Assembly (NCBI GenBank): GCA_028713155.1
Contig: JAQTPA010000008.1
Location: 1 to 36,850, forward strand
Source: Candidatus Omnitrophota bacterium
GTDB lineage: Bacteria > Omnitrophota > Gorgyraeia > Gygaellales > Profunditerraquicolaceae
DNA length: 36,850 nucleotides
Reading direction: 5' to 3'
Shown here: positions 10,810-20,325 of the stretch, in pieces
Layout: every line of letters begins with the position of its first letter
Numbering within the stretch: the stretch's first letter is position 1
Notes under the pieces: model-generated
Database searches by the model: none
What the model saw: only the letters and a program-made list of their open reading frames with translations
Told to the model about the DNA's origin: nothing
Program-made: the position numbers and the translations under genes

Positions 10810-10852
10810 GACCCCTCGCTTCTGCTCGGGGTCATCCTTAGAGCAGGGGGGT
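10810..10852 (+). promoter_or_regulatory. Structured rpsL-rpsG spacer, candidate S7 feedback site
   Basis: GACCCC (10810-10815) pairs with GGGGTC (10828-10833), loop 12 nt. A competing fold pairs CTGCTC (10822-10827) with GAGCAG (10841-10846) and extends through ACCCC (10811-10815) with GGGGT (10848-10852). The two folds exclude each other. In E. coli, S7 represses translation by binding the rpsL-rpsG intercistronic RNA, so the position suggests the same role. The rpsG Shine-Dalgarno AAGGAG (10857-10862) lies just outside. No T-run follows either fold. Confidence 0.55.
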
Positions 10853-10872
10853 AAATAAGGAGTAATGGAAGG

Positions 10873-11343
10873 ATGAGAAGAAGAAAAGCTCAAGAAAAAG
10901 TAGTATTAGCCGACCCGAAACTTAATAGTAAGGTTGTGGCTAAATTCGTGAATATGGTTATGCTGGAAGGGAAAAAAGCTACTGCCGAGAAAATAGTCTA
11001 TGGTGCTTTTGAGATTGTAAAAAAGAACCTTAATGAACAGGATATCTTAAAAGTTTTTTATAAAGCCCTGGATAATGCCCGGCCGCGCCTGGAGGTTAAG
11101 CCCCGGCGTGTAGGAGGGGCTACCTATCAGGTGCCGATTGAAGTACGCCAGGAACGCGGTACATCCATAGCCCTGCGCTGGATAAGGGATTTTGCCCAGA
11201 ATAAAAAAGGCAAGCCTATGGAGCAAAAATTAGCAGAAGAAATTATGGCAGCTTACAAGGGAGAAGGTTCAGTAATCAAAAAAAGAGACGATACGCATAA
11301 AATGGCCGAATCTAACAAGGCCTTTGCGCACTTTAGGTGGTAA
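10873..11343 (+). CDS. rpsG: 30S ribosomal protein S7
   Basis: A 156-residue protein, full length. It starts MRRRKAQEK and contains the S7 core: [20 protein letters not shown], then [20 protein letters not shown] (about 78-97), and the C-terminal [22 protein letters not shown]7 nucleates assembly of the 16S rRNA 3' domain and lines the E site. It lies between rpsL and fusA as in most bacteria. The ATG at 10873 has AAGGAG ten bases upstream and sits downstream of the structured spacer that may be its own repression target. Confidence 0.97.
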   Translation: MRRRKAQEKVVLADPKLNSKVVAKFVNMVMLEGKKATAEKIVYGAFEIVKKNLNEQDILKVFYKALDNARPRLEVKPRRVGGATYQVPIEVRQERGTSIALRWIRDFAQNKKGKPMEQKLAEEIMAAYKGEGSVIKKRDDTHKMAESNKAFAHFRW

Positions 11344-11350
11344 TAAACGC

Positions 11351-13453
11351 ATGGAAAGAAAAATACCTTTAGATAAGATCAGGAATATCGGGATAATCGC
11401 GCACATTGACGCGGGAAAAACCACAACCAGCGAGCGCATCCTTTTTTATACGGGAAGAAATTATAAACTGGGAGAGGTGCATGAAGGTACCGCGACCATG
11501 GACTGGATGGTCCAGGAGCAGGAACGCGGTATTACCATTACTTCCGCGGCAACTACCTGTGCCTGGAAAGATATCCATATCAATTTAATCGATACTCCCG
11601 GCCACGTGGACTTTACTATTGAAGTAGAGAGATCTTTGAAAGTATTAGACGGGGCAGTGGTGATTTTCTGCGGGGTCGGCGGTGTTGAGCCGCAATCGGA
11701 AACAGTCTGGCGCCAGGCTGACCGTTATGGCGTGCCCAGGATTGCTTTCGTGAACAAGATGGATAGGACCGGGAGTAATTTTCTGGAGGCAATTGACCAG
11801 ATGCATAAAAGGTTAGGGACTAATGCTGCGCCGATCCAGTTGCCTTTCGGTAAGGACGGGGATTTTAAAGGAATCATTGACCTGGTCGAAATGAAGCTTG
11901 TTTTCTATAAAGACGACCTAGGAAAAGATAGCGAGGTTAGGGATATTCCGGCGGAATTAATGCCGGAAGCTGAAAAACAGTATACGGTTATGATTGAAAG
12001 GCTGGCTGAAGTTGATGATAAAATCATGGAAGATTACCTGCACGGTAAAAAAATTACTATAGAGGAATTAAAAGTTGCGATAAGAAAAGGGGTTATCTCC
12101 AATAAATTTGTCCCGGTCCTCTGCGGCTCATCTTTTAAGAATAAAGGTGTGCAGATGATTTTAGACGCAGTCAGGGATTACCTTCCTTCGCCGCTGGATG
12201 TACCTTCGGTCAAAGGGACGAATCCTGAGACAGGCGAGTTTGAGGAGATTAAGGTTTCCGAGAAAGCGCCTTTTTGCGCGTTTTGTTTTAAGGTAGCTAC
12301 TGACCCTTATGTAGGGAAGATTAATTATATCCGCGTATATTCGGGCACATTGACTTCCAGTTCTTATCTATATAATGCTTCCAAGAGGACGCGGGAAAGG
12401 GTAACCAAGATAGTCAAGATGCACGCTAACCGGCAGGAGATAGTCGAGAGTATTTCCTGCGGAGAGATTGCCGCTGCCGTGGGGTTGAAGGAGACTAAAA
12501 CCGGAGACACTCTTTGTATGGAAAATAACCCGATCCTGATCGAATCAATGCGCTTCCCCGAACCGGTTATTCAGCAGGCGATTGAACCTAAGACCAAAGA
12601 CGCGCAGGAAAGATTAGGTATGGCTTTGCATAAATTAGAAGATGAAGATCCGTCTTTTAAAGTTACTTATAACCAGGAAACCGGACAGACTTTAATCGCC
12701 GGGATGGGCCAGTTGCACCTGGAGATAATTATTGACCGGATCATGCGCGAGTTTAATGTAGAAGCCCAGGTCGGCGTACCCCAGGTAGCTTACCGCGAGA
12801 CCTTGACTAAAAAGGTGCGCTCAGTGGGAAAATTTATTTCGCAGTCCGGAGGCCGCGGCCAATACGGGCATTGCGTTATTGAAATGGAGCCGCAGGAAGC
12901 TCCGGGCACAGGTATTACCTTTGAAGATAAAATAAAAAGCGGCGCTATCCCGCGTGAATATATCCCGGCAGTAAAACAGGGGATTATGGGCGCAGCTAAA
13001 TCCGGGGTTTTAGCGGGCTATCCGGTAACGGATGTAAAAACTATCCTGGTTGATGGTTCCTTTCATGAAGTTGATTCTTCGGAATTAGCGTTTCAAATGG
13101 CCGGGTCGCTGGCATTTAATGATGGATTAAGAAAAGCTGGCCCCGTTTTGTTAGAGCCGATCATGGATATGGAGGTAATCGTCCCGGAAGAATTTATGGG
13201 TCAGGTCATCGGCGACTTAAGTTCCCGACGGGCAAAGATAATTTCACTTGCACAGCGCCTTAACCTGCGTACTATCAGGGCGAACATCCCGCTAGCTGAA
13301 GTTTTCAACTATGCCACTATATTAAGATCCTTGACACAGGGCCGTGCATCCTATACAATGGAGCCTTCGTTTTACAGCGAAGTGCCTGCACATATAGCAG
13401 AAAAAATTATAACAGGGTTTGCTGCCACAGGTTCGACTAGGAAAAGTTTTTAA
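11351..13453 (+). CDS. fusA: Elongation factor G
   Basis: A 700-residue translocase with all five EF-G domains. The G domain has [15 protein letters not shown] (P-loop), [12 protein letters not shown] (canonical switch I), DTPGHVDF and NKMD. Domain IV contains the GGRGQYGH segment, and the protein ends in the usual domain V. EF-G drives mRNA-tRNA translocation and, with RRF, ribosome recycling. The frame is open to a TTG at 11324 inside rpsG, but the ATG at 11351, 7 nt after the rpsG stop, gives the expected [16 protein letters not shown] start. tuf follows after 17 nt. Confidence 0.97.
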   Translation: MERKIPLDKIRNIGIIAHIDAGKTTTSERILFYTGRNYKLGEVHEGTATMDWMVQEQERGITITSAATTCAWKDIHINLIDTPGHVDFTIEVERSLKVLDGAVVIFCGVGGVEPQSETVWRQADRYGVPRIAFVNKMDRTGSNFLEAIDQMHKRLGTNAAPIQLPFGKDGDFKGIIDLVEMKLVFYKDDLGKDSEVRDIPAELMPEAEKQYTVMIERLAEVDDKIMEDYLHGKKITIEELKVAIRKGVISNKFVPVLCGSSFKNKGVQMILDAVRDYLPSPLDVPSVKGTNPETGEFEEIKVSEKAPFCAFCFKVATDPYVGKINYIRVYSGTLTSSSYLYNASKRTRERVTKIVKMHANRQEIVESISCGEIAAAVGLKETKTGDTLCMENNPILIESMRFPEPVIQQAIEPKTKDAQERLGMALHKLEDEDPSFKVTYNQETGQTLIAGMGQLHLEIIIDRIMREFNVEAQVGVPQVAYRETLTKKVRSVGKFISQSGGRGQYGHCVIEMEPQEAPGTGITFEDKIKSGAIPREYIPAVKQGIMGAAKSGVLAGYPVTDVKTILVDGSFHEVDSSELAFQMAGSLAFNDGLRKAGPVLLEPIMDMEVIVPEEFMGQVIGDLSSRRAKIISLAQRLNLRTIRANIPLAEVFNYATILRSLTQGRASYTMEPSFYSEVPAHIAEKIITGFAATGSTRKSF

Positions 13454-13470
13454 TAAAAACAGGAGGGAAA

Positions 13471-14676
13471 ATGGCTAAAGAAAAGTTTGTCAGGAGTAAG
13501 CCACACGTAAATATCGGAACGATCGGGCACATCGATCACGGCAAAACTACCTTGACCGCCGCTATTGTTAATATTTTGGCTAAGATGGGTAGGGCAACCG
13601 CAAAGGCATACGCTGATATTGCCAAGGGCGGGACAGTAAGGGACGAGACCAAGACCGTTACTATTTCTGTTGCTCACGTTGAATACGAATCGGATTCCCG
13701 CCATTACGCGCATATTGACTGTCCGGGACATGCCGACTATATCAAGAACATGATTACCGGCGCAGCGCAGATGGATGGCGCCATATTGGTAGTTTCCGCA
13801 GCTGACGGCCCAATGCCTCAGACGAGAGAGCATATTCTTTTGGCCAGGCAGGTCAATGTTCCTTCCATGGTCGTATTTTTAAACAAAGTTGATTTGGTTA
13901 CGGATAATGAACTTTTGGACCTGGTGGAAATGGAAGTCAGAGAGCTTCTTACCAAATACGGATATCCGGGAGATAAGACTCCGATTATCCGCGGCAGCGC
14001 ATCTAAAGCTATGGCTGCGGCAAATGACCCTACCAGCGCTGATTGTAAACCGATTTTAGATTTGATCAAGGCCTGCGATGAATTTATTCCTCTGCCGACT
14101 AGAGATCTGGATAAACCTTTATTGATGGCAGTGGAAGATGTATTCAGCATCGAGGGTAGAGGCACGGTGGCCACCGGAAGAATAGAGCGCGGTAAGGTAA
14201 AGTTAAGCGAAGAAGTTGAGATTATCGGCCTAAGGCCCGAAGTAAAGAAATCGGTAGTTACCGGAATAGAAATGTTCCGCAAACTGCTTGATGAAGGCCA
14301 GGCTGGTGATAATGTCGGCTTGTTATTAAGAGGCGTGGAAAAGAATGATATTGAACGCGGTATGGTTATTGCTGCTCCCAAGTCTATTACTCCCCATACT
14401 AAGTTTAAGGCCCAGGTTTATATCCTGACCAAGGAGGAAGGTGGAAGGCACACGCCGTTTTTTAAAGGCTACCGTCCGCAGTTCTATTTCCGGACAACCG
14501 ATGTTACCGGAAATGTTACGCTCCCTACTGGCGTAGAAATGGTTATGCCGGGAGATAACGTTAACCTGGAAGTAGAATTGATTACGCCTATCGCTATGGA
14601 AAAAGAATCGCGCTTTGCTATCCGTGAAGGCGGCCATACTGTAGGCGCAGGAGTAGTTACGGAGATTATTGCTTAA
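13471..14676 (+). CDS. tuf: Elongation factor Tu with atypical switch I
   Basis: A 401-residue EF-Tu. Its G domain has GHIDHGKT (19-26), DCPGH (83-87) and NKVD (138-141), followed by beta-barrel domains 2 and 3 ([31 protein letters not shown] at the C-terminus). It delivers aminoacyl-tRNA to the ribosome. The effector region is unusual: where E. coli has EEKARGITI, residues 55-65 read [11 protein letters not shown], with two extra residues upstream. The Mg-coordinating threonine is retained as T64, but the RG before it is KT. EF-G in this window keeps RGITI. A strong AGGAGG lies upstream. It is the only tuf in this window. Confidence 0.97.
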   Translation: MAKEKFVRSKPHVNIGTIGHIDHGKTTLTAAIVNILAKMGRATAKAYADIAKGGTVRDETKTVTISVAHVEYESDSRHYAHIDCPGHADYIKNMITGAAQMDGAILVVSAADGPMPQTREHILLARQVNVPSMVVFLNKVDLVTDNELLDLVEMEVRELLTKYGYPGDKTPIIRGSASKAMAAANDPTSADCKPILDLIKACDEFIPLPTRDLDKPLLMAVEDVFSIEGRGTVATGRIERGKVKLSEEVEIIGLRPEVKKSVVTGIEMFRKLLDEGQAGDNVGLLLRGVEKNDIERGMVIAAPKSITPHTKFKAQVYILTKEEGGRHTPFFKGYRPQFYFRTTDVTGNVTLPTGVEMVMPGDNVNLEVELITPIAMEKESRFAIREGGHTVGAGVVTEIIA

Positions 14677-14680
14677 AGAT

Positions 14681-14992
14681 ATGTCAGGCACACAGCAAAA
14701 GATACGCATAAAACTAAAAGCTTATGATCATCGCCTCTTGGACCAGGCGGTTCTGGAGATCGTTGAGACGGTAAAACGCACCGGCGCTAAAATCGCCGGC
14801 CCGGTTCCGCTGCCAACCAGGCGCGAAATCTATACAGTGCTACGCTCTCCGGTTATCGATAAGAAGTCGCGCGAGCAGTTTGATTTATCCACGCATAAAC
14901 GGCTTATCGATATATTTGAACCGACGGCCAAAACGATAGATTCATTAAGGAAACTGAACTTGCCCGCAGGGGTAGATGTTGAGATAAAATGA
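14681..14992 (+). CDS. rpsJ: 30S ribosomal protein S10
   Basis: A 103-residue protein, the standard S10 length when started at ATG 14681. The alternative TTG at 14669 would overlap tuf and add four residues. Conserved features are [33 protein letters not shown] and the end [21 protein letters not shown]10 belongs to the 30S head and is also NusE, partner of NusG in antitermination. It starts 4 nt after tuf, so the long L4-responsive leader of the E. coli S10 operon is absent. Its stop overlaps the rplC start (ATGA). Confidence 0.96.
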   Translation: MSGTQQKIRIKLKAYDHRLLDQAVLEIVETVKRTGAKIAGPVPLPTRREIYTVLRSPVIDKKSREQFDLSTHKRLIDIFEPTAKTIDSLRKLNLPAGVDVEIK

Positions 14993-15651
14993 CCGGTATA
15001 TTAGGCAAAAAAATAGGCATGACCCAGATTTTTGCTGATGACGGCTCATTCGTGAGCGTCACCGCTATTGAGGCCGGGCCCTGCCCGGTATTAGCGGTAA
15101 AAGAAAAAAATGTCCAGCTGGGGTTTGACTTAGCGAATGAGAAACGGCTGAAAAAACCGGTAGCGGGATATTTCAAAAAATTGAACATACCCGGACGCAA
15201 GCTGATTAAAGAGTTAAATAAGGATGCGGCTAAAGAGTATAAAATAGGCGAAGAACTTAAGGTGGATATTTTTGCCCCGGGGGATTTTGTTGATGTCACG
15301 GGAGTTTCCATCGGCAAGGGGTTTCAGGGCGGTATGAAGCGCTGGCATTGGCAAGGCGGCCCAATGACGCATGGTTCGACATCGCGTCGCCGGGCCGGTT
15401 CTGTCGGTTCAAGTACTACGCCCGGAAGAGTGTGGAAAGGCCACCATATGCCCGGCCACATGGGAGCTAAGCAGGTAACCACCCAGAATTTAAAGGTAAT
15501 GAAAATTGACGTAGAAAATAATATCCTTTTGGTTAAGGGCGCTGTCCCCGGGTATAAAAATAGTTACGTTGTTATCAGGAAAGCTATGAAAAAAACAGCT
15601 AAAGCGGCTTCTTCGGCAAAGAGCGCAGCCGCAAAAGAGAAGAAAAAATAA
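14989..15651 (+). CDS. rplC: 50S ribosomal protein L3
   Basis: A 220-residue protein. It begins with the L3 signature [13 protein letters not shown] and carries the central loop that reaches the peptidyl-transferase centre ([36 protein letters not shown]). The last 20 or so residues form a Lys/Ala-rich tail ([20 protein letters not shown]) that is not part of the conserved fold and is probably disordered rRNA-binding sequence. It overlaps rpsJ by 4 nt (ATGA) and ends 3 nt before rplD. L3 is one of the early assembly proteins of the 50S subunit. Confidence 0.97.
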   Translation: MTGILGKKIGMTQIFADDGSFVSVTAIEAGPCPVLAVKEKNVQLGFDLANEKRLKKPVAGYFKKLNIPGRKLIKELNKDAAKEYKIGEELKVDIFAPGDFVDVTGVSIGKGFQGGMKRWHWQGGPMTHGSTSRRRAGSVGSSTTPGRVWKGHHMPGHMGAKQVTTQNLKVMKIDVENNILLVKGAVPGYKNSYVVIRKAMKKTAKAASSAKSAAAKEKKK

Positions 15652-15654
15652 TAA

Positions 15655-16308
15655 ATGGAAGCCATAACCTTACCTATATATAATGCGGCAGGCAAAGAAG
15701 TAGACAGCGTAAAGTTGAACCCGGCAGTCTTTGACGGCGTAATTAACTCTGAAGCTTTATATCAGGCAGTTACCGCCTACCGGGCCAACCAGAGAAAGGG
15801 CCTGGCTGCCACTAAAACAAGAGGCGAGGTATCCGGGGGCGGCAAAAAACCCTGGAAACAGAAAGGCACGGGCCGCGCGCGCGTAGGCTCAACCCGTTCG
15901 CCTTTATGGCGCCACGGCGGCGTAACCTTTGGTCCGCACCCGAGAGATTTTTCGTATACTCTTCCGGACAAGATAAAAAAGGCGGCTCTAAAATCCGGCC
16001 TGAATGCCAAGGTAAAAGAAAATAATTTAATCGTTCTGGATGAATTTAAGTTAGGGAACATTAAGACTAAAGAGGCGCTCAAGATATTCACGCAGCTTAA
16101 GGTGGCCGGTGCCAAAAACAGAAAAGCTTTATCCACGCTTTTATTATTAGATAAGGCCGCAGAGAACACAAAGTTAGCTTTAAGGAATATCGGTTTCTTA
16201 AGATTTAATTTGGCTTCGGACACGCATGTTTACGAAGTTATGAGCCATAAAAAAGTAATTATTACCAAAGACGGTTTAAACCAGCTGACTAAAAGGTTAG
16301 GTAAATGA
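15655..16308 (+). CDS. rplD: 50S ribosomal protein L4
   Basis: A 217-residue protein of normal L4 length. The extended loop that lines the exit tunnel is seen in the Gly/Lys/Arg-rich part with GEVSGGGKKPWKQKGTGRAR (about 57-76) and STRSPLWRHGGVTFGP. The globular part follows and ends [15 protein letters not shown]. In gammaproteobacteria L4 also regulates the S10 operon, but the leader needed for that is absent here. It overlaps rplW by 4 nt (ATGA). Confidence 0.97.
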   Translation: MEAITLPIYNAAGKEVDSVKLNPAVFDGVINSEALYQAVTAYRANQRKGLAATKTRGEVSGGGKKPWKQKGTGRARVGSTRSPLWRHGGVTFGPHPRDFSYTLPDKIKKAALKSGLNAKVKENNLIVLDEFKLGNIKTKEALKIFTQLKVAGAKNRKALSTLLLLDKAAENTKLALRNIGFLRFNLASDTHVYEVMSHKKVIITKDGLNQLTKRLGK

Positions 16309-16583
16309 ATTATTCGCAGGATATCGTCAAGTCTTTAATGCGCACGGAGAAGTCAACACAATATGAACCGGACGCTAAGTATCTTTTTTTGGTCGGCATT
16401 AAGGCGAATAAGATCCAGATCAAACACGCGGTGGAGCAGCTTTATAAAGTTAAGGTTAAAGATGTAAATACCTTTGTTTCCGCTGGGAAACTAAAGCGGG
16501 TGCGCCACCAGTTAGGCAGGACCCCTGAAACTAAAAAAGCGGTAGTGACTTTACAGGCAGGACAGAAGATAGAGGTAGCTTAA
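16305..16583 (+). CDS. rplW: 50S ribosomal protein L23
   Basis: A 92-residue protein with the L23 core: SLMRTEKST near the N-terminus, then [20 protein letters not shown] and [14 protein letters not shown]23 sits at the tunnel exit, where trigger factor and SRP dock. The family's usual positively charged stretch follows ([18 protein letters not shown]). The start lies inside the rplD stop (ATGA) and the gene ends 5 nt before rplB. Confidence 0.96.
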   Translation: MNYSQDIVKSLMRTEKSTQYEPDAKYLFLVGIKANKIQIKHAVEQLYKVKVKDVNTFVSAGKLKRVRHQLGRTPETKKAVVTLQAGQKIEVA

Positions 16584-16588
16584 AAGAG

Positions 16589-17425
16589 ATGGGACTAAAA
16601 TACTTTAAACCAACAACACCTTCGCGCAGGCATATGACCGGCCCGGATTTTTTGGAAATCACTAAGAATACTCCGGAGAAGCGCCTGTTACGTCCTTTAA
16701 AGAAAAGCGGCGGCAGGAACGCCTACGGAAGAATTACTTCCAGGCACCGCGGCGGCGGACATAAGAGGATGTTAAGGGTTATCGATTTTAAACGGGATAT
16801 TTTTGACGTGCCGGCTAAGATTATCGCTATTGAATATGACCCTAACCGTTCATCGCGTATCGCCTTGCTCGAATATCCGAATAAAGAAAGAAGGTATATA
16901 TTAGCGCCGGTAGGCCTGAATGTCGGACAAAGCGTTATTTCCAGCAATCAGAAAGATGTGGAAATACAGGTCGGTAACTGTCTGCTCTTAAGGCATATAC
17001 CTTCGGGGACACTTATTCATAATGTAGAATTAAGCAAGGACCGGGGCGGACAGATTGTACGTTCTGCCGGTTCCAGCGCGCAGATTATGGCTAAAGAAGG
17101 AAATTTTGCCCATATCAAGCTTCCTTCCGGCGAGGTAAGACTAATCAGCCTGGATTGCCACGCTACTGTCGGCCAAGTCGGAAATGTAGAGCACGAAGCG
17201 CTTTATTTGGGTAAGGCCGGCAGGAACAGGTGGCTGGGCGTAAAACCGCAGTCAAGAGGTGTAGTCATGAACCCGGTAGACCATCCGCATGGCGGGGGTG
17301 AAGGAAAATCCGGACAGGGCAACCCGCATCCGGTGACGCCCTGGGGTAAGCCGACCAAGGGCTACCGGACCAGAAAACCGAATCGGTATTCTAATAAGTT
17401 TGTCATTAAAAGAAGGAAACCATAA
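16589..17425 (+). CDS. rplB: 50S ribosomal protein L2
   Basis: A 278-residue protein, full length. It begins [21 protein letters not shown]. It carries the oligonucleotide-binding domain ([23 protein letters not shown] split across about 47-70) and the C-terminal signature [13 protein letters not shown], with H232 and H234 at the position of the E. coli His229 region near the peptidyl-transferase centre. L2 is needed for subunit association and catalysis. The stop overlaps the rpsS start by one base (TAATG). Confidence 0.97.
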   Translation: MGLKYFKPTTPSRRHMTGPDFLEITKNTPEKRLLRPLKKSGGRNAYGRITSRHRGGGHKRMLRVIDFKRDIFDVPAKIIAIEYDPNRSSRIALLEYPNKERRYILAPVGLNVGQSVISSNQKDVEIQVGNCLLLRHIPSGTLIHNVELSKDRGGQIVRSAGSSAQIMAKEGNFAHIKLPSGEVRLISLDCHATVGQVGNVEHEALYLGKAGRNRWLGVKPQSRGVVMNPVDHPHGGGEGKSGQGNPHPVTPWGKPTKGYRTRKPNRYSNKFVIKRRKP

Positions 17426-17712
17426 TGCCGCGTTCACTTAAAAAAGGACCTTTTGTTGAGGAAAGATTGTTAAGGAAAGTCGATCAGCAGCGTAAGAGCG
17501 GCACGCGCCAGGCAATCAAGACCTGGTCCAGAAGTTCAACGGTGATACCGGATTTCGTGGGTTTGACTTTTGCCGTGCACGACGGTAAAAAACATGTTCC
17601 GGTTTTTGTAACCGAGAATATGGTCGGCCACAAATTAGGGGAATTCGCTCCCAGCCGCATATTCAGGAAACACGGCGGCGTAAAGGCCAAAAAGGCATTA
17701 GAGAAGACATAA
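17425..17712 (+). CDS. rpsS: 30S ribosomal protein S19
   Basis: A 95-residue protein with the S19 signature from the start ([19 protein letters not shown]), then [34 protein letters not shown] and a C-terminal basic tail. It lies in the 30S head near the A site and contacts S13. It is coupled to rplB by a one-base overlap and followed after one base by rplV. Confidence 0.97.
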   Translation: MPRSLKKGPFVEERLLRKVDQQRKSGTRQAIKTWSRSSTVIPDFVGLTFAVHDGKKHVPVFVTENMVGHKLGEFAPSRIFRKHGGVKAKKALEKT

Positions 17713-17713
17713 G

Positions 17714-18052
17714 ATGATCGCTAAAGCTGAAGGAAAATTTTTAAGGGTTTCTCCGACTAAAGTACGGCTGGTTTTAGACCTTATCCGCGGAAAAGACGCA
17801 TCCAGCGCCCAAGCCATACTTTTAAACATAAATAAACGGCCCAAGGAGTACCTGATTAAGATTTTAAAATCCGCTGTTGCTAATGCCAAGGTTAAAGGGT
17901 TTAACCTTGAACAGCTCTATGTATCAAAGGCCATTTGTAATCCGGGCCCGAGCTGGAAAAGGTTTAAGGCAGCGGCGTTCGGCAGGGCCCAGCCGATCTT
18001 AAAGCGCACGGCACATATAAAAATAGAATTAGATTTAAAATCAGGAGAATAA
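17714..18052 (+). CDS. rplV: 50S ribosomal protein L22
   Basis: A 112-residue protein. It shows the L22 N-terminal pattern FLRVSPTKVRLVLDLIRGKD and the beta-hairpin that reaches into the exit tunnel (residues about 82-100, around WKRFKAAAFGRAQPILKRT). L22 touches all domains of 23S rRNA, and changes at the loop tip are known to affect macrolides; no such change can be judged here. It has one base between it and rpsS and 3 nt before rpsC, with GGAGAA just upstream of the next start. Confidence 0.96.
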   Translation: MIAKAEGKFLRVSPTKVRLVLDLIRGKDASSAQAILLNINKRPKEYLIKILKSAVANAKVKGFNLEQLYVSKAICNPGPSWKRFKAAAFGRAQPILKRTAHIKIELDLKSGE

Positions 18053-18055
18053 TAA

Positions 18056-18730
18056 ATGGGACAAAAGGTTAATCCGTTAATTCTAAGAATAGGTTTTATC
18101 CGGAACTGGCACTCCCGCTGGTTTGCCGGACATAAGGATTATCCTAAGTTCATTTATCAGGATTATAATATCCGCAAGTTTATCAAGAAAAGATTTAAGC
18201 AGGCTGCGGTCTCTAAGATTGTTATCGAAAGATTGGCGGATAAACTAAGGATCCGTATATTCAGCGCGCGGCCCGGGATTATTATCGGCAGGCATGGCGC
18301 AGACATCGAGCGCTTGAGGGAAGATTTGAACAGTATGATCAATCAGGAGATGTCCATCGATATTGAAGAGGTTAAGAATCCGCAGCAAGATGCGCAGTTA
18401 GTTGCGGAAAATGTCGCTTTTCAGATGGAAAAAAGAGTAGCTTTTCGGCGCGCGGTAAAACGCGCTATGGAGCAGTCTATAAATGCCGGAGTAAAAGGGA
18501 TACGCGTCTGCTGCGCCGGCCGGCTTAACGGTGCGGAAATGTCCCGCACCGAGACTTATAAGCAGGGCAAGGTACCCTTACAGACTTTACGCGCGGATAT
18601 AGATTATGGTTTTGCCGAGAGCCTTACTACCTACGGGCTTATCGGAGTTAAGGTTTGGATTTATAAAGGCGATATACTGGAAAAGAAAGTTATAGCGGAA
18701 GAAGCCAAGGCTAAGGAGGAGATAAAATAA
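18056..18730 (+). CDS. rpsC: 30S ribosomal protein S3
   Basis: A 224-residue protein, typical for S3. It starts [16 protein letters not shown]. The KH domain has GIIIGRHG at 74-81 and the C-terminal S3 domain has [20 protein letters not shown] and [21 protein letters not shown]3 lies at the mRNA entry channel and helps unwind mRNA structure. The tail after about residue 210 is short and charged. Its last codons contain AAGGAGGA (18713-18720), which serves as the Shine-Dalgarno of rplP. Confidence 0.97.
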   Translation: MGQKVNPLILRIGFIRNWHSRWFAGHKDYPKFIYQDYNIRKFIKKRFKQAAVSKIVIERLADKLRIRIFSARPGIIIGRHGADIERLREDLNSMINQEMSIDIEEVKNPQQDAQLVAENVAFQMEKRVAFRRAVKRAMEQSINAGVKGIRVCCAGRLNGAEMSRTETYKQGKVPLQTLRADIDYGFAESLTTYGLIGVKVWIYKGDILEKKVIAEEAKAKEEIK

Positions 18731-18731
18731 G

Positions 18732-19148
18732 ATGCCCCTTATGCCTAAGAGAGTAAAATACCGTAAATTACAGAAGGGACAGCGCAGGGGCATTGCGACT
18801 AGCGGCGCGGACCTGGCTTTCGGCGAATTCGGATTAAAGAGCCTGGATAACGGCTGGTTAAAGAATACTCAGATCGAAGCTAGCCGCGTCATTATTGCCC
18901 GCCAGCTGCATAAGGGCGGTAAACTTTGGATCAGGGTCTTCCCGGATAAATCCATCACTAAAAAACCGGCGGAAGTACGCATGGGCAAGGGTAAGGGAGA
19001 CCTGGACCACTGGGTTGCCGTAGTTAAAAGAGGCAGGATACTGTTGGAATTGGGCGGCGTGCCCGAAGAGTATGCCCGTCAGTGCTTTAGGCTGGTGGCT
19101 TATAAATTGCCGCTCCGGACTAAATTTATCAGCCGCTTACAGAGGTAA
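18732..19148 (+). CDS. rplP: 50S ribosomal protein L16
   Basis: A 138-residue protein with the L16 signature [37 protein letters not shown] and [20 protein letters not shown]. It binds near the A site and contacts the tRNA elbow. The start at 18732 (MPLMPKRV) is chosen because AAGGAGGA ends 11 nt upstream; the ATG at 18741 would give the shorter MPKRV start and cannot be excluded. It is followed after 2 nt by rpmC. Confidence 0.96.
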   Translation: MPLMPKRVKYRKLQKGQRRGIATSGADLAFGEFGLKSLDNGWLKNTQIEASRVIIARQLHKGGKLWIRVFPDKSITKKPAEVRMGKGKGDLDHWVAVVKRGRILLELGGVPEEYARQCFRLVAYKLPLRTKFISRLQR

Positions 19149-19150
19149 AA

Positions 19151-19354
19151 ATGGCTAAAAGACTAAAAGCTAAAGAATTGGTTGGATTATCGAGAAGTGA
19201 ATTGCTGGATAAGGAAAAAGCCCTGAAGGATGAGCTTTTTAAGTTAAACGGGCAACGTTATTCCGGCAGGGTGGAAAAACCGCATAGGTTTTCCCTGGTT
19301 AAAAGAGAATTAAGCGTGGTCGCCACCGTATTAAATACAAAGAAAGAAAAATAA
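19151..19354 (+). CDS. rpmC: 50S ribosomal protein L29
   Basis: A 67-residue two-helix protein of normal L29 length. Recognisable features are the acidic/lysine-rich first helix (LVGLSRSELLDKEKALKDEL), the turn FKLNGQRYSGRVEKP and the second helix ending in a lysine-rich tail. L29 sits by the tunnel exit next to L23. Its place between rplP and rpsQ is the canonical one. Confidence 0.94.
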   Translation: MAKRLKAKELVGLSRSELLDKEKALKDELFKLNGQRYSGRVEKPHRFSLVKRELSVVATVLNTKKEK

Positions 19355-19356
19355 AA

Positions 19357-19638
19357 ATGGGCAAAAGAAAACAATTTATCGGCACTGTAGTAAGTGATAA
19401 GATGCAAAAAACAGTTATTGTGCGCGTAATGCAAATAAGTAAGCACGCTAAGTATTCCCGGGTAGACAGGAGTTACAATAAGTTTAAGGTGCATGACGAA
19501 AAGGGAATGGCTAAATTGGGAGATACTGTGCGCATAGAAGAAACCCGGCCCATCTCCAAAGACAAGCGTTTTCGGGTCCTGGATGTCGTTAAAAAGCTCG
19601 CGGGAGCCGAAAAAATAGAAATTAAAGAGGAAATTTAA
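19357..19638 (+). CDS. rpsQ: 30S ribosomal protein S17
   Basis: A 93-residue OB-fold protein. It begins with GKRKQFIGTVVSDKMQKTVIV, the usual S17 start, and contains YNKFKVHDE and GDTVRIEETRPISKDKRF, the conserved end of the fold. A short acidic/lysine tail (EKIEIKEEI) follows. S17 is a primary binder of the 16S 5' domain. There are 2-nt spacers upstream and one base downstream. Confidence 0.96.
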   Translation: MGKRKQFIGTVVSDKMQKTVIVRVMQISKHAKYSRVDRSYNKFKVHDEKGMAKLGDTVRIEETRPISKDKRFRVLDVVKKLAGAEKIEIKEEI

Positions 19639-19639
19639 A

Positions 19640-20008
19640 ATGATCCAGTTACGCTCAATATTAAGCGTTGCAGATAATACCGGAGCAAAGCGGGCTTCGC
19701 TTATCTGCGTCCTGGGTAAGAAGAACTGCCCTAATGCCCAGATTGGCGATGTAGTTAATGTGAACATAAAAGAGTCTTCACCCGATGCGACCATAAAAAA
19801 AGGTGAAAAGGCCAAGGCGGTTATCGTCAGGACCAGACAGCCGATAAGGCGGACTGACGGTTCGGTATTAAGATTTGACCGGAATGCTGTGGTGTTTATT
19901 GACAATCAGTCTAATCCCCGCGGCACGCGCGTGTTTGGCCCGGTAGCGCGTGAATTAAGGGATAGAAATTTCTCCAAAATCATTTCTTTGGCTCCCGAGG
20001 TTATTTAA
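19640..20008 (+). CDS. rplN: 50S ribosomal protein L14
   Basis: A 122-residue protein, the exact usual L14 length. It starts MIQLRSILSVADNTGAKRA and contains GDVVNVNIKESSPDATIKKGE, RTRQPIRRTDGSVLRFDRNA and GTRVFGPVARELRDRNFSKI. L14 forms part of intersubunit bridges with 16S rRNA. It marks the start of what is the spc operon in E. coli, but only one base separates it from rpsQ, so the S10 and spc groups are fused here. Confidence 0.97.
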   Translation: MIQLRSILSVADNTGAKRASLICVLGKKNCPNAQIGDVVNVNIKESSPDATIKKGEKAKAVIVRTRQPIRRTDGSVLRFDRNAVVFIDNQSNPRGTRVFGPVARELRDRNFSKIISLAPEVI

Positions 20009-20009
20009 A

Positions 20010-20321
20010 ATGCAAAAAATAAGAAAAAACGATATAGTCCAGGCGGTAAAAGGAAAAGATAAAGGAAAAAAAGGCAAGGTAATCCAGGTAATTTCTGCCT
20101 CTGGCCGCGCCTTGGTGGAAGGCCTAAACTTAGCCAAGAAACATAAGCGCCAGACACGTCAGGACCAAAAAGGCGGGATTGTTTCAATTGAAATGCCTAT
20201 TGCTATTGCCAATATTATGCTGGTGTGTAAACATTGTAACCGGCCGAGCAGAGCGGGCTTTTCTATTTTAAAAGACGGTACAAAGATAAGGATCTGTAAA
20301 ACTTGCAAAGAGGCAATATAA
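20010..20321 (+). CDS. rplX: 50S ribosomal protein L24, with C-terminal zinc ribbon
   Basis: A 103-residue protein. The KOW motif lies at the N-terminus (KNDIVQAVKGKDKGKKGKVI). The C-terminal part has two CxxC pairs, C73/C76 and C96/C99, in the zinc-ribbon form found in many but not all bacterial L24 proteins. L24 starts assembly of the 50S subunit by binding the 5' end of 23S rRNA. It sits one base after rplN and 4 nt before rplE. Confidence 0.96.
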   Translation: MQKIRKNDIVQAVKGKDKGKKGKVIQVISASGRALVEGLNLAKKHKRQTRQDQKGGIVSIEMPIAIANIMLVCKHCNRPSRAGFSILKDGTKIRICKTCKEAI

Positions 20322-20325
20322 AAAG

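Noticed and set aside
10865-10876. Three-codon mini-ORF (ATG GAA GGA TGA) overlapping the rpsG start
   Set aside because: Its ATG is only 2 nt from the Shine-Dalgarno, too close for efficient initiation; most likely chance.
11324-11350. TTG start for fusA inside rpsG
   Set aside because: The ATG at 11351 gives the standard EF-G N-terminus and a non-overlapping layout.
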